32,207 nt of DNA from Thalassorhabdomicrobium marinisediminis (GCF_003072065.1 NZ_QCYG01000014.1:1-32207); one strand, 5' to 3'. Shown: positions 1 through 7,933, counted from the stretch's first letter. The notes: generated by a model from the letters alone, not told the origin. Numbers and translations: made by a program.

Positions 1-120
1 CGGTGGCGTCCAGACCATCTCGGGATCAAACCAGATCGACAGCGATCCGCGTTGCTTCAGCGCTGTGTTGTACGAAGACCAGTTCTTGGTCTTGTACTTC
101 GTAGGGGCCCAACTGCTCAT
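1..120 (-). CDS. IS5-family transposase, N-terminal fragment cut by window edge
   Basis: Reading the minus strand from the ATG at 120 gives a 40-residue open frame running off the left edge. It contains APTKYKTKNWSSYN and then GSLSIWFDPEM, a pattern I recognise from the start of IS5-group transposases, whose DDE domain would lie outside the window. The downstream coding part is missing only because the sequence stops here, so intactness cannot be judged. Bases 121-183 between this start and the next element hold no gene I can support. They probably include the outer end of this element, but its boundary is not resolved. Confidence 0.7.
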   Translation of the reverse strand, partial: MSSWAPTKYKTKNWSSYNTALKQRGSLSIWFDPEMVWTPP

Positions 121-183
121 CCATTCCAGCTATCATACTGGACTCCCAACGTGAATCCCGGTCGAGATTTGTGCAACAAAGCC

Positions 184-1011
184 GTCAGGACCCATTGATT
201 TCGGTCCGGCGTCATGATTCACGGTTCAGAAAACGAGCGGTGAACATGTCTGATCTTTTCTGGCTGACCGACGCGCAGATGGCGCGTCTTGAGCCCTTCT
301 TCCCCAAGTCTCACGGCAAGCCACGCGTTGATGACCGGCGCGTGTTGAGTGGAATCATCTTCATCAATCGCAATGGTTTACGGTGGCGTGACGCGCCTGC
401 TGTCTATGGTCCGCACAAGACACTCTACAATCGCTGGAAGCGGTGGAGCGACAAAGGCATCTTCGCCCGGATGATGGCCGGTCTGGCCGCCGAGCATGGC
501 GAGACGAAGACCGTGATAATCGACGCGACCTACCTCAAAGCCCACCGAACCGCGACCAGTATGGGCGTCAAAAAGGGGGGCGTGGACGCCTGATCGGTCG
601 CACGAAGGGCGGGATGAACACGAAGCTTCATGCCATCTGCGACAGCCAGGGGCGACCGCTGAACCTGTTCGTGACCGCTGGACAAGTCAGTGACTACATC
701 GGCGCGCGGGCATTGCTGAGCAGCCTGCCGAATGTCGATTGGCTCCTCGGTGATCGCGGCTATGACGCGGATTGGTTCAGAGAAGCGTTGAAAGACAAAG
801 GGATACGCGCCTGCATCCCTGGCCGGAAACAGCGGAAGAGACCGATCAAATACGACAAGCGTCGCTACAAACGCCGCAACAGGATCGAGATCATGTTCGG
901 CAGGCTCAAGGACTGGAGACGCGTCGCGACCCGCTATGACCGCTGTCCAAAGGTCTTCCTCTCGGCCATCGCACTCGCAGCCGTCGTCATGTTCTGGCTA
1001 TGAGTCCTGAC
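184..1011 (+). mobile_element. IS5-family (IS427-like) insertion sequence
   Basis: The element is bounded by short inverted repeats: GTCAGGACCCAT at 184-195, and ATGAGTCCTGAC at 1000-1011, whose reverse complement GTCAGGACTCAT differs at one position. They flank a two-frame DDE transposase, and its stop codon lies inside the right repeat. At about 0.83 kb the size suits the IS427 group. The exact ends and target duplication are not certain: a CC dinucleotide lies outside both repeats but could be coincidental. No internal damage is apparent, so the element may be active. Confidence 0.8.
246..1003 (+). CDS. IS5-family transposase made by -1 frameshift (orfA/orfB)
   Basis: OrfA starts at the ATG at 246 (MSDLFWLTDAQM) and stops at 593. 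OrfB is open in the -1 frame to 1003. A run of five A and six G at 570-580 is the obvious slip site. Shifting there joins VKKGG to RGRLIGRTKGGMNTKLHA, a continuous match to what I know of IS427-group transposases. The DDE residues are visible: the Asp in VIIDATYLKAH (orfA), the Asp in LLGDRGYDADWF, and the Glu in RRNRIEIMFGRLKDWRR near the C terminus. The fused product is about 252 residues, normal for the group. It catalyses cut-and-paste movement of its own element. The frame break looks programmed, not decayed, because no other lesion is visible. Confidence 0.85.
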
Positions 1012-1242
1012 CCTAGCTGAACAAGGACTTTCGTACTTTACTGGCGCAACAGCGCGGATCTCGAGTCTAAAAAGGTCCGTGGGTGGGGTGTGCTCTGAGG
1101 AGAAACTATGTCGACGGCACTCTGGCGGAATTTGGGCGTTGGTGGGCGTCTCTAGGTCCGAAGGACGCTTGTCAATCTGTCGTATAGGCGACGGTCTTGC
1201 TCGGCCTCGCCCTTCGGCTCGTAGTGGCGTTTACCCGCCAGT

Positions 1243-1356
1243 TCACTCGATTTCGGCGTGGAGTTCTTTCACCTGCTTTTCCTCGGTCTTGGGCTCCTTT
1301 CGGCCCCCGCGCACAAACACGCTGGAAACGCCCTCAAGGAGCGCCTGTTTCCATTT
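1243..1356 (-). pseudogene. IS3-family orfA relic fused to an IS110 relic
   Basis: The minus-strand frame reads KWKQALLEGVSSVF, then RGGRKEP and VKELHAEI. This is the segment after the helix-turn-helix in IS3-family OrfA proteins. It has neither the N-terminal helix-turn-helix nor any orfB, and it stops right after HAEIE. It follows the IS110 fragment directly in the same reading frame, so one element probably inserted into or recombined with the other. Bases 1012-1242 to its left hold no gene I can recognise. Confidence 0.6.
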
Positions 1357-1640
1357 AAGCAGCGCCTGCGTGTCCTCACTCTTGACGGTCACAAACCCCA
1401 TCGAGGGGCACGGCACGGCTTCAGATCGCTTCCGCATCAGCCTTGTCCGTCTCGTCGCGCTTGCCGTAACCCTTCACATAGCTGGGCTGCATCAGCCGGA
1501 CGTCATGGCCGAGCTTTACCAGCTCTCGCGCCCAATAATGCGCGCTCGCATAGGCTTCTATGCCGATCAGGCATGCTGGCTGGCGCCGAAAGAACTCAAG
1601 CATCTGCTTGTGCCTCTCCCCTTTATATTGCCATTTCAGA
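1357..1640 (-). pseudogene. IS110-family transposase relic with a one-base deletion
   Basis: The minus-strand translation contains LEFFRRQPACLIGIEAYASAHYW, then LVKLGHDVRLMQPSYVKGY and KADAEAI, the N-terminal DEDD-nuclease region of IS110 transposases. The frame hits TGA after AEAI. One base further on, the other frame continues with SEAVPCPSMGFVTVKSEDTQALL, the next conserved stretch (usually CEAV.RP.MRFV.VKS). A single lost base near 1431-1434 explains this. The protein start and the whole C-terminal Ser domain are absent, so the fragment is dead. It lies just upstream of ugd on the opposite strand and may mark the edge of an old insertion. Confidence 0.8.
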
Positions 1641-1693
1641 TGTTTCTCTGATAGCGCTCCGTGCAACTTCGGGGGAATTGTGAGGGGGTACCC

Positions 1694-2869
1694 GTGCCAA
1701 AGTATGATATCGCCGTCGCGGGCCTTGGTTATGTCGGCCTGTCCAACGCGGCCCTGCTCGCCCAGCACAACGCGGTGCGCGCCGTCGATCTGGATGCGGA
1801 GCGCGTCGATTTGGTGAACGCCCGACAATCGCCGATTGTCGATCCCGAGCTTGAGGCGTTCCTGAAGGATGAGGATCTGAGCCTGAGCGCCACGACGGAT
1901 GCGGTCGAGGCCCTGTCTGGGGCGGATTTCATTGTTGTGGCGACGCCCACAAACTATGATCCCGACACCAATACCTTCGACACCTCCAGCGTCGAAAGCG
2001 TGATCGCGCAGGCAATGCAGATCGCGCCCGATGCGACGATCGTGATCAAATCGACGATTCCCGTGGGTTTCATCGAAAGCCTCCGCGCCCAGATGGGGAC
2101 GCAGCAGGTCATTTTCAGCCCCGAGTTCCTGCGCGAGGGCCGCGCTTTATACGACAATCTCTATCCGTCCCGTATCGTCGTGGGAGAGGACAGCCCCCGC
2201 GCGCGCGCCTTTGCCGACCTTTTGGTGCAGGGCGCGCGAAAAAAGGATGTCCCACAGCTGTTCACCGGCCCATCCGAGGCAGAGGCGATCAAGCTGTTTT
2301 CCAACACCTACCTTGCGATCCGTGTCGCCTATTTCAACGAGCTGGACAGCTATGCGATGAAGTTCGGGCTCGACTCGCGCCAGATCATCGACGGGGTCGG
2401 GTTGGATCCGCGCATCGGGTCACACTACAACAACCCATCGTTCGGTTATGGCGGCTATTGTTTGCCCAAGGACAGCAAGCAGCTTTTGGCGAATTACGCC
2501 GACGTGCCGCAAAACATGATACAGGCGGTGGTCAGCGCCAACCGCACCCGCAAGGATTTCATCGCCGACCAGATCATCGCCCGCGCCCCCAAGGTCGTCG
2601 GCGCCTACCGTCTGGTGATGAAGGAAGGGTCCGACAATTTCCGCCAGAGCTCCATCCAGGGGATCATGAAGCGGATCAAGGCCAAAGGCATCGAAGTCAT
2701 CGTCTATGAGCCGGTCTGCGAGGACGACACATTCTTCGGATCGCGCGTGCTGCGCGACCTTGAGGCGTTCAAGGCCGAGGCAGAGGTGATCATCACCAAC
2801 CGCCTGTCCCCCGATCTCGACGATGTCATGGACAAGGTTTTCACGCGGGACTTGTTCAGTGAGAACTGA
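1694..2869 (+). CDS. ugd: UDP-glucose 6-dehydrogenase
   Basis: This enzyme oxidises UDP-glucose to UDP-glucuronate with two NAD+ in the cytoplasm, supplying acidic sugar for exopolysaccharide. The 391-residue product opens with the NAD-binding GLGYVG (10-15) and carries [13 protein letters not shown] (142-153), the [12 protein letters not shown] lysine region (about 197-208) and the catalytic Cys256 in [10 protein letters not shown]. It is close to the short E. coli Ugd type in length and motif order. I chose the GTG at 1694 because GAGGGGG ends five bases upstream and the protein then begins [12 protein letters not shown]; the frame stays open upstream but adds unconserved sequence. It stands alone between IS relics and the curli-like block. 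Bases 2870-3049 separate it from a convergent gene and show no clear terminator. Confidence 0.95.
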   Translation: MPKYDIAVAGLGYVGLSNAALLAQHNAVRAVDLDAERVDLVNARQSPIVDPELEAFLKDEDLSLSATTDAVEALSGADFIVVATPTNYDPDTNTFDTSSVESVIAQAMQIAPDATIVIKSTIPVGFIESLRAQMGTQQVIFSPEFLREGRALYDNLYPSRIVVGEDSPRARAFADLLVQGARKKDVPQLFTGPSEAEAIKLFSNTYLAIRVAYFNELDSYAMKFGLDSRQIIDGVGLDPRIGSHYNNPSFGYGGYCLPKDSKQLLANYADVPQNMIQAVVSANRTRKDFIADQIIARAPKVVGAYRLVMKEGSDNFRQSSIQGIMKRIKAKGIEVIVYEPVCEDDTFFGSRVLRDLEAFKAEAEVIITNRLSPDLDDVMDKVFTRDLFSEN

Positions 2870-3049
2870 AGAACACCGGTTCCGGTTGACCATTGCCGTA
2901 ACGCAGAACGCTTGTGGTAGAAGCCTTGGTTCTGTCGAACGCAATTTTCTTCCATTGTCTTCATTCACCACGAGAGTTTGAGGTTGCGTATTGAAAGTCC
3001 GCTGGCAGGCGCTGCTCCCTGGTCACGACAGAGGCCCCCTCACGGGCGG

Positions 3050-4423
3050 TCAAAAGACATAGGCAACCGATACTCCGGCACCGGCAGACCATGACGATCC
3101 GGTGGTGAGCTCATTGCGGTAGGCTTGCTGCCCGGTCGAGACCAAGGAGGCATCTTCACCCGTGCCGGACACGGTGGCCGTGATGGGCGAGAGGGCCGTG
3201 GCCCGCAACGTGGGTTGATTGAAGCCCCGCTGCCCATAGAGCGACAAGGACAGAACACCGCCAAGCGCGATCGGACGGGAGACACCGATTTGCAAACCTG
3301 CGCGGCCGGTGGCCCCTGACAGGCGGTCCCTGTGTCGGATTTCAGGCCCATCGCTCAGGCTCGGAGCTGTTACCCGGCTGTAGCCGCTGTACTTGCTGTC
3401 GAAGCGGCCGATTTCAGCAGACAGGCCGATCGACCCCGTCCAGGCGTCGGTCAAAGGCCGCGAGAACGAAATCTGCGTCGCCGCCCCGTAGGTGCTGGAG
3501 GTGACGGTATCGCGCGAGGTCAGGCCAATCGTCGGGCCATTCGCACTGTTGGTTGTGGGCGCGATCTCGACCATTTCATCCCGCGACAAGCTGCGGTCGG
3601 TCACCGTCAGAGTGGGGCCGACCTTTGCGGTGATGGTCCAATCGGAGGTGGTTGGAATCTGCCACCCGCCCAGAATTTGCTGGCGCACCGAGGTGATGCG
3701 ATCGGTGGCTTCGATAACCACCTCACTGTTCTGGGTGTCGCCGAGCCCCGAAAGCACAAACCCGCCCGCATCGAAAATCGCACCGTAGCTTGCCGACAGC
3801 GCGTTCGTGCCATCGGTGGTGAGCGCGGTGAAGGCACCGCCGCTGGCCGTCGTGGTGATCGCCTGCTGGGTGATCGCGCCGCCCGGAGGCGAGAACGCCG
3901 AGCTGGTGATCGTGCCGGTTCCACCCGTGTTATCGGTCAGGCTGACATCGGCGGTGGCCACCGCGCCGGCGGGCCCCGAGGAGCTGTTCAGATCAATCGT
4001 TCCATCGGGCGCCGATCCGAAGCTCAAGACCACGGGGCCCCCATTGCCCAGACGGCTGCGCTGACTGGTGTTGAGCCGGCTCACGCTCAGATCCCCGGAC
4101 CATTCGACGAAAAACGAACGGGGGCCATCCTGCACGGTCCAGGCCGCCGATTGCGAAAAGGTGATCTGACGGTGCTGGCCATTGGAGTGGAATACGCCCG
4201 AGGGATGCAGGCTGCTGACGGACAAGGCCGGGGCATCATGGACACCCAGGGCGACTCCGGTCCCGAGGCCCAGAAAGCCGAATTCGTATCCCGGCTCGAT
4301 TGTCACTTGTTCCGGTTGCGGCACATCCGCTTCCACGATTGGGGGATCCAGCGCGCCGGCATGCAAGGATGGGAGAGACCCGAGTGTCAAAACGCAGGCG
4401 ACGACCGGAACTCTACTCAACAT
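3050..4423 (-). CDS. Predicted outer-membrane beta-barrel protein of the curli-like block
   Basis: This 457-residue protein begins with a signal peptide (MLSRVPVVACVLTLGSLPSLHA, cleavage near residue 22). Its second half is rich in alternating polar and hydrophobic stretches ending in aromatic residues, and the last residues are VSVAYVF. A terminal Phe is the usual signal for BAM-dependent insertion of outer-membrane barrels. Residues about 120-220 are rich in Ser, Thr and Gly and may form surface or passenger-like sequence. The ATG at 4423 is supported by AGGAGGG just upstream. It is the last gene on the minus strand after the curlin, csgH-like and luxR-like genes. It is not CsgG, which is a lipoprotein of about 260 residues. 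I cannot assign a function. A role as an accessory surface protein or pore is inferred only from location. Confidence 0.75.
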   Translation of the reverse strand: MLSRVPVVACVLTLGSLPSLHAGALDPPIVEADVPQPEQVTIEPGYEFGFLGLGTGVALGVHDAPALSVSSLHPSGVFHSNGQHRQITFSQSAAWTVQDGPRSFFVEWSGDLSVSRLNTSQRSRLGNGGPVVLSFGSAPDGTIDLNSSSGPAGAVATADVSLTDNTGGTGTITSSAFSPPGGAITQQAITTTASGGAFTALTTDGTNALSASYGAIFDAGGFVLSGLGDTQNSEVVIEATDRITSVRQQILGGWQIPTTSDWTITAKVGPTLTVTDRSLSRDEMVEIAPTTNSANGPTIGLTSRDTVTSSTYGAATQISFSRPLTDAWTGSIGLSAEIGRFDSKYSGYSRVTAPSLSDGPEIRHRDRLSGATGRAGLQIGVSRPIALGGVLSLSLYGQRGFNQPTLRATALSPITATVSGTGEDASLVSTGQQAYRNELTTGSSWSAGAGVSVAYVF

Positions 4424-4558
4424 ATACCCTCCTACGGAGCGACCGCCGGGCATGGCCGCACCTATGGGACGACCATTCCTACTTTTCTGAAGGACCTTTT
4501 TTTCCGCTCCTGCAAGATAACCTTCTTGGAGTGATCGCGGACTGTCAAGGTGGCCGCG

Positions 4559-5725
4559 CTATGGCGGACTCGACATCGCGAGTTTCTGTAACGACGTGAC
4601 CAATTCGACCTGTCGCCGCGTGCCGGTTTTCCGCATCAGGTTGGACAGGTGATTGCGCACCGTCTGCTTTGACATCTGGCGCTGATAGGCGATGTCCCCG
4701 ATGCTGTTCCCCTTCAGCAACTCCGAGGCCAGCTCGGATTCGTGCGACGAAAGCTTGTAGGTTTGCCACAGCATGTCGTGGCTGAGCTCCAGTTGGGCAC
4801 TTCCATGGTTGGCGATGACGGCTACCCGGCGGTCAAGGGGGGCATCGTCGTTCGCGCCGTGGTTGGAGCGAGAGGGCGCGCTGGTCGACAACCGCACCAC
4901 CGTCAGGAACGTGTCTCTCTGCCGGTCGGTGGATCTGAAATGCAGCCAGCGGCGCTTGCAACTCGTGTCTTGATGGCAATCGCGGATGGCCGCCATCAGA
5001 TCAGCATCCGAGTCGGCTTCGATCCCGTTGAGATGGCGATCCGGCCCAAGGATGAGACAGCTTCGCGACCGGAGTAATTCATCGGCCATCAGATTGGTAT
5101 GTTCGACGCGCCCCTGCGGATTGACGATAATCGTGGGGAAGGGATTCAGACATAGAATCTGTTCATACACCCACTGCGCCTGCTTGAGTTTTCTTTTCAG
5201 GTTGAAGGCATCGGTTGCGTGGCAGAAATGCGTGGAGGCGTTTGTCAAAAACTTGCGGATCTGCGCGCCCTCGGCGGCAATCACACGTTGGGATGACCGC
5301 ACCTCAAGCACGACTTGCTTGGTGCCCTCGCGGTAGATCACCATGCTGATCGCGGTCTCCACGTCGCCTCTGTCGGCAAGCCATCCCCGGTAAAAGCGGG
5401 TGGCCTTGAATTGATCCAGATCGATCAAATCCTGTTGTTGGAACACCGCGCCGATCGGTTGATGCCACTGCATGTTGAACCACGCCGACGTGGCTGAAAT
5501 CTCGACCGAGAAGGAACGACTCGCGTCAGGGTCCAGCCCGCGATGCATCAGGGCGTTTCCCCCCGGATCGACGGTATCTTGAAAGAAGAGCATCACGCTT
5601 GCGTTGGGTACCCGCTCGGCGGTCGTATCCAGGATCTGGTCATACAATCCACAGTTAAGCGCGGATTGGTAAAGGCGTGCGACGTCATCCTGACCGAAGA
5701 CAGTCTGGTCTTTATCTAAAATCAT
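4559..5725 (-). CDS. LuxR-type DNA-binding regulator
   Basis: The 388-residue protein ends in a LuxR/FixJ helix-turn-helix: LSSHESELASELLKGNSIGDIAYQRQMSKQTVRNHLSNLMRKTG, about residues 325-370. Its large N-terminal part has a PAS-like stretch around FPTIIVNPQGRVEHTNLMADELL but no receiver Asp motif that I can see. The start at 5725 is supported by a GGGAGGGGG tract six bases upstream. The frame stays open to 5875, so a 50-residue longer form is possible. CsgD, the E. coli curli activator, is also a LuxR-family protein. The position here between curlin and barrel-protein genes makes control of this block likely, but that is inference. The long upstream region with nested dyads (5968-6021) suggests independent or autoregulated expression. 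Confidence 0.85.
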   Translation of the reverse strand: MILDKDQTVFGQDDVARLYQSALNCGLYDQILDTTAERVPNASVMLFFQDTVDPGGNALMHRGLDPDASRSFSVEISATSAWFNMQWHQPIGAVFQQQDLIDLDQFKATRFYRGWLADRGDVETAISMVIYREGTKQVVLEVRSSQRVIAAEGAQIRKFLTNASTHFCHATDAFNLKRKLKQAQWVYEQILCLNPFPTIIVNPQGRVEHTNLMADELLRSRSCLILGPDRHLNGIEADSDADLMAAIRDCHQDTSCKRRWLHFRSTDRQRDTFLTVVRLSTSAPSRSNHGANDDAPLDRRVAVIANHGSAQLELSHDMLWQTYKLSSHESELASELLKGNSIGDIAYQRQMSKQTVRNHLSNLMRKTGTRRQVELVTSLQKLAMSSPP

Positions 5726-5967
5726 TTGGCCCCCTCCCCAAAGGACGCCTGCAAACGGCGATATAAAGACCGCCTGCAAGTCAAATAATAATTCTTCTAC
5801 ACTTAATTTCGCACGCCCTGCGGGCCGATCGGTAATAGATCGTATGGCATACGCCGGAACATGCTCGGATATCATCCGATCTTCTGGTCATAATTGTTGA
5901 TGCAGCGGACGTCTTTGCTCGAAACGAGTATGAGCCCCAGCCCATCCGCATCGCTTGACCAAGGGTA

Positions 5968-6021
5968 AGGTAACACATTTTCGCGCGAAATCTTAACGGT
6001 TTCTTAACTCTTGTGTTACCT
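5968..6021. promoter_or_regulatory. Nested inverted repeats upstream of the luxR-type gene
   Basis: AGGTAACACA at 5968-5977 and its exact reverse complement TGTGTTACCT at 6012-6021 enclose a 34-bp spacer. Inside are a perfect 12-bp palindrome, TTTCGCGCGAAA (5979-5990), and two TCTTAAC copies (5991-5997 and 6002-6008) spaced 11 bp apart. Such dense symmetry in a non-coding interval suggests a regulator-binding region. The whole gap 5726-6177 (452 bp) between the regulator and the csgH-like gene contains no other gene I can support. Confidence 0.55.
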
Positions 6022-6177
6022 CAGTGTTCTCGCCACGGCTGTCTTGGCGAAGGCGCAGGGGGCAAGATTCTGATCTCCCACCAAAAACCGTTGGAGCCAA
6101 CCAAGGCATGGATGGGTCGATCTCATTGCGGATGCGGGCAAGCGCTTCAGGCAAAGATATCCCGTCTGTGGCCCGAA

Positions 6178-6618
6178 TCAGATGTTCGCGAAGCAGACTT
6201 CTTCGCCTTCTGAAACGATGACCAGGGTTGCGTTGACATTGTCACCGCGGCCAACAGATACCGAGACGGTGCTCAACCTTTGCTCCTCGCCGGGCTCCAA
6301 GGCGAACAATCCTTCCTGCATCGAACTGGATCGGCCGCTGGCTCCTTCCTTGAGGATAGAAAGCCTATATCGCCCGCTTCCGGGGGCCGCGGTCTCGGAC
6401 CACACGACTCCGCTAAGTTGGAAACCGCGCGCGGTGGGCTGCTTGTCAATTTTACATTTCATATCTTCTCCTCCCGAACCGTCGATCGTGCTGTTTGCCG
6501 CGGTCGCGGTAGAGGTCAGCGCACAGGCGCATCCCAGCAGAACACCGGCCATGGCGCTGCCCAGGGCGCATCGCTTGGTCAGGGACCGCGATGGCGTAAT
6601 CGTAACTTGGTCGTACAT
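6178..6618 (-). CDS. csgH: CsgH-like curli assembly protein
   Basis: This is a 146-residue exported protein with an N-terminal hydrophobic segment (about 16-40, cleavage probably after TATA). The mature region KCKIDKQPTARGFQLSGVVWSE, SGRYRLSILKEG, MQEGLFALEPGEEQRLSTVSV resembles CsgH. That family is the alphaproteobacterial counterpart of CsgC, a small periplasmic beta-sandwich that keeps curlin from polymerising too early. Cys55 and Cys142 could pair. LLGC at 27-30 weakly resembles a lipobox, so a lipoprotein form cannot be excluded. The ATG at 6618 has AGGGGGT just upstream. The gene lies 71 bp after a curlin gene on the same strand, as expected for a chaperone co-expressed with its client. 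Identification is from remembered family pattern and context. Confidence 0.7.
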   Translation of the reverse strand: MYDQVTITPSRSLTKRCALGSAMAGVLLGCACALTSTATAANSTIDGSGGEDMKCKIDKQPTARGFQLSGVVWSETAAPGSGRYRLSILKEGASGRSSSMQEGLFALEPGEEQRLSTVSVSVGRGDNVNATLVIVSEGEEVCFANI

Positions 6619-6689
6619 TGTAACCCCCTGTCTGCGCTATGGCCGCGCGATGTCATTTGCTTCAGCAGCCCGAAGTTTGGCTCCTTTCC

Positions 6690-7073
6690 TTAGTTGCCGA
6701 CGACCGTCAGTGTATTGGTGACGGTAAAATTGGTGCCGGCCATGGAAACGCTGCTGTGGTGACTGACACCGATGCCCTCCGTGCTGACCTGAACTTTGGC
6801 CTCGATGTTGTTGTTTCCGGACTGCATCGTGCTGGCGGCGTGACTCACACCTGCCTGATGGATCGCGGAAATATTGTTGATCCCATTCTGCACGGTGCTT
6901 GCGCCATTGTTGCTGCCATACTGCGAGGTTATCGCAATATTACGTCCGGATTGAGTGGTGGCTTGAGTGTTCCCGTTGCCCCATTGATAGGCTGCGGACC
7001 AGTTGCCTTCAGCAGCGACGCCCGTTGCGAGACAGGCCGATGCGGTAAGGATTGCGAATATCTTGGGTGCCAT
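6690..7073 (-). CDS. Curlin-repeat fibre subunit (CsgA/CsgB-like)
   Basis: The 127-residue product has a signal peptide (MAPKIFAILTASACLATGVAA) followed by curlin half-repeats. Gln-x-Gly occurs at residues 30, 41, 51, 62, 73 and 84, a spacing of 10-11, with Asn pairs between (for example QSGNNN). Curlin repeats of this kind stack as cross-beta strands in extracellular amyloid. After residue 95 the repeat fades into a less regular, Val- and Thr-rich tail, so it may be a nucleator (CsgB-like) or a variant subunit. The start at 7073 fits GAGAGGG seven bases upstream; the frame is open to 7124 but without a better start. It is second in the curli-like block, between the more regular curlin gene and csgH. 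Confidence 0.85.
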   Translation of the reverse strand: MAPKIFAILTASACLATGVAAEGNWSAAYQWGNGNTQATTQSGRNIAITSQYGSNNGASTVQNGINNISAIHQAGVSHAASTMQSGNNNIEAKVQVSTEGIGVSHHSSVSMAGTNFTVTNTLTVVGN

Positions 7074-7199
7074 TTTAAGTCCCTCTCCTTTTGATTTTTC
7101 GGTGGCCGGCTCAACATCCGGCAAAAGCCGCCCGCCTGATTTAGCGAACGAAACAGTTCGTCATACTGGGGAGCAGGTTCAAGTCTGGCGAGCGGCCTA

Positions 7200-7217
7200 C
7201 AAAGCCCGAAACCGGGC
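7200..7217 (-). terminator. Possible weak terminator or attenuator between the two curlin genes
   Basis: Read on the minus strand, GCCCG-GTTT-CGGGC (plus-strand positions 7204-7217) forms a 5-bp stem that is followed by TTTGT. It lies just after the stop of the upstream curlin gene at 7253. The U-tract is short, so it may only attenuate transcription and lower expression of the downstream genes. Confidence 0.35.
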
Positions 7218-7252
7218 GGGCCTGTAAGGCGCGCCCGATTTAGGTTTTGTAA

Positions 7253-7612
7253 TCAGTCGGTCTGGACAGTGACCGAAACGTTGCCGAGACCAACCTGCTC
7301 CGTATCGGAGAAGTGACCGTTCACGCCCATCTGAGTTGTGGATGAACTGTTCAAGGCACCGATTTGGTCCGTGATGGAGTTGTTGCCGGCACCGATCTGG
7401 ACGGTCGACGAACCATTGGCCAGGCCGCTCTGCACCGTCATGCTGCCGTTGGCCACGCCAAGCTGGCCGGTGTACTGGGTGTTAAAATCACCCGCCTGAC
7501 CGACGCCGCTGAAGTTGCCAGCACCCCATTGGTCAACAATGCTGATGTTGCCGGCCATTGCACCGGTTGCGGAGACTGCGAGCACTGCGAGTGTGGAAAG
7601 AAGACGCTTCAT
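7253..7612 (-). CDS. Curlin-repeat major fibre subunit candidate (CsgA-like)
   Basis: The 119-residue protein has a clean signal peptide ending AMA (residue 20), then a regular curlin array. Gln-x-Gly occurs at residues 28, 39, 50, 61, 72, 83, 94 and 106, an 11-residue period with Asn and Ser/Thr between, ending VTVQTD. This is the sequence signature of secreted curli amyloid subunits, and its regularity makes it the best candidate for the major subunit. The ATG at 7612 follows AGAGGGA by about seven bases. It is the first gene of the minus-strand block, so the promoter should lie in 7613-7890. CsgG, CsgE and CsgF, which export curlin in well-studied systems, are not in this window. Confidence 0.88.
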   Translation of the reverse strand: MKRLLSTLAVLAVSATGAMAGNISIVDQWGAGNFSGVGQAGDFNTQYTGQLGVANGSMTVQSGLANGSSTVQIGAGNNSITDQIGALNSSSTTQMGVNGHFSDTEQVGLGNVSVTVQTD

Positions 7613-7649
7613 GTTATGTTCCCTCTTGGTCTGTGGTTTGTTTGATTTG

Positions 7650-7671
7650 TCATCGACCTGATTGCCGATGA
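7650..7671. promoter_or_regulatory. 22-bp dyad ahead of the first curlin gene
   Basis: TCATCG (7650-7655) and CGATGA (7666-7671) form a perfect dyad with a 10-bp spacer, 38 bp upstream of the curlin start codon. Its length suits a LuxR-type dimer, and the block encodes such a regulator, but no link is shown by the sequence. Bases 7672-7890 contain no gene I can support. They include two copies of ATGGCGCTGT, starting at 7834 and 7854. Confidence 0.35.
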
Positions 7672-7894
7672 ACCCACCCTACTGACCGGCCGAAACCGCG
7701 CTGCATCTCAGGTGCCGCCGGTTTCTTGTTTTCAGCATGCCGTTTTCGAGATTTGAGGAGGAACCGCCCCACACGGCCCGAAACGACACAGACGTGGTGG
7801 GCTTCTGGGGTCAGATGCCAAAGATCGGATAACATGGCGCTGTGGCGGCCCGAATGGCGCTGTCCGGGCAAGCGCGACGGGCTGGATCATCATT

Positions 7895-7933
7895 TGACCC
7901 ATAATTGACCCATTTGACTGGAATCTGACCCAT
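7895..7933. repeat. Three TGACCCAT repeats, possible IS terminus
   Basis: TGACCCAT occurs at 7895-7902, 7906-7913 and 7926-7933. A GGGTCAGAT in inverted orientation lies at about 7808-7816. Closely spaced copies of a short terminal motif are typical of the ends of some insertion sequences, notably the IS21 family. No istA or istB coding is visible nearby, so this is at most a relic. Bases 7934-8112 to the right show no supportable gene. Confidence 0.4.

Noticed and set aside
570-593. Simple inactivating frameshift in the IS5-family transposase
   Set aside because: The break lies in an A5G6 slippery run, and the -1 shift restores the full conserved sequence, so programmed frameshifting is the better reading.
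4490-4510. T-run at 4496-4503 as a terminator
   Set aside because: No stable stem precedes it on the plus strand and no plus-strand gene ends there.
3332-4534. 400-residue plus-strand open frame opposite the barrel-protein gene
   Set aside because: Arg- and Gly-rich composition with no motif. The minus strand encodes a protein with a signal peptide, ribosome site and barrel-type C terminus.
7650-7871. 73-residue minus-strand open frame upstream of the curlin genes
   Set aside because: No ribosome site or motif, and it overlaps the presumed curli promoter region.
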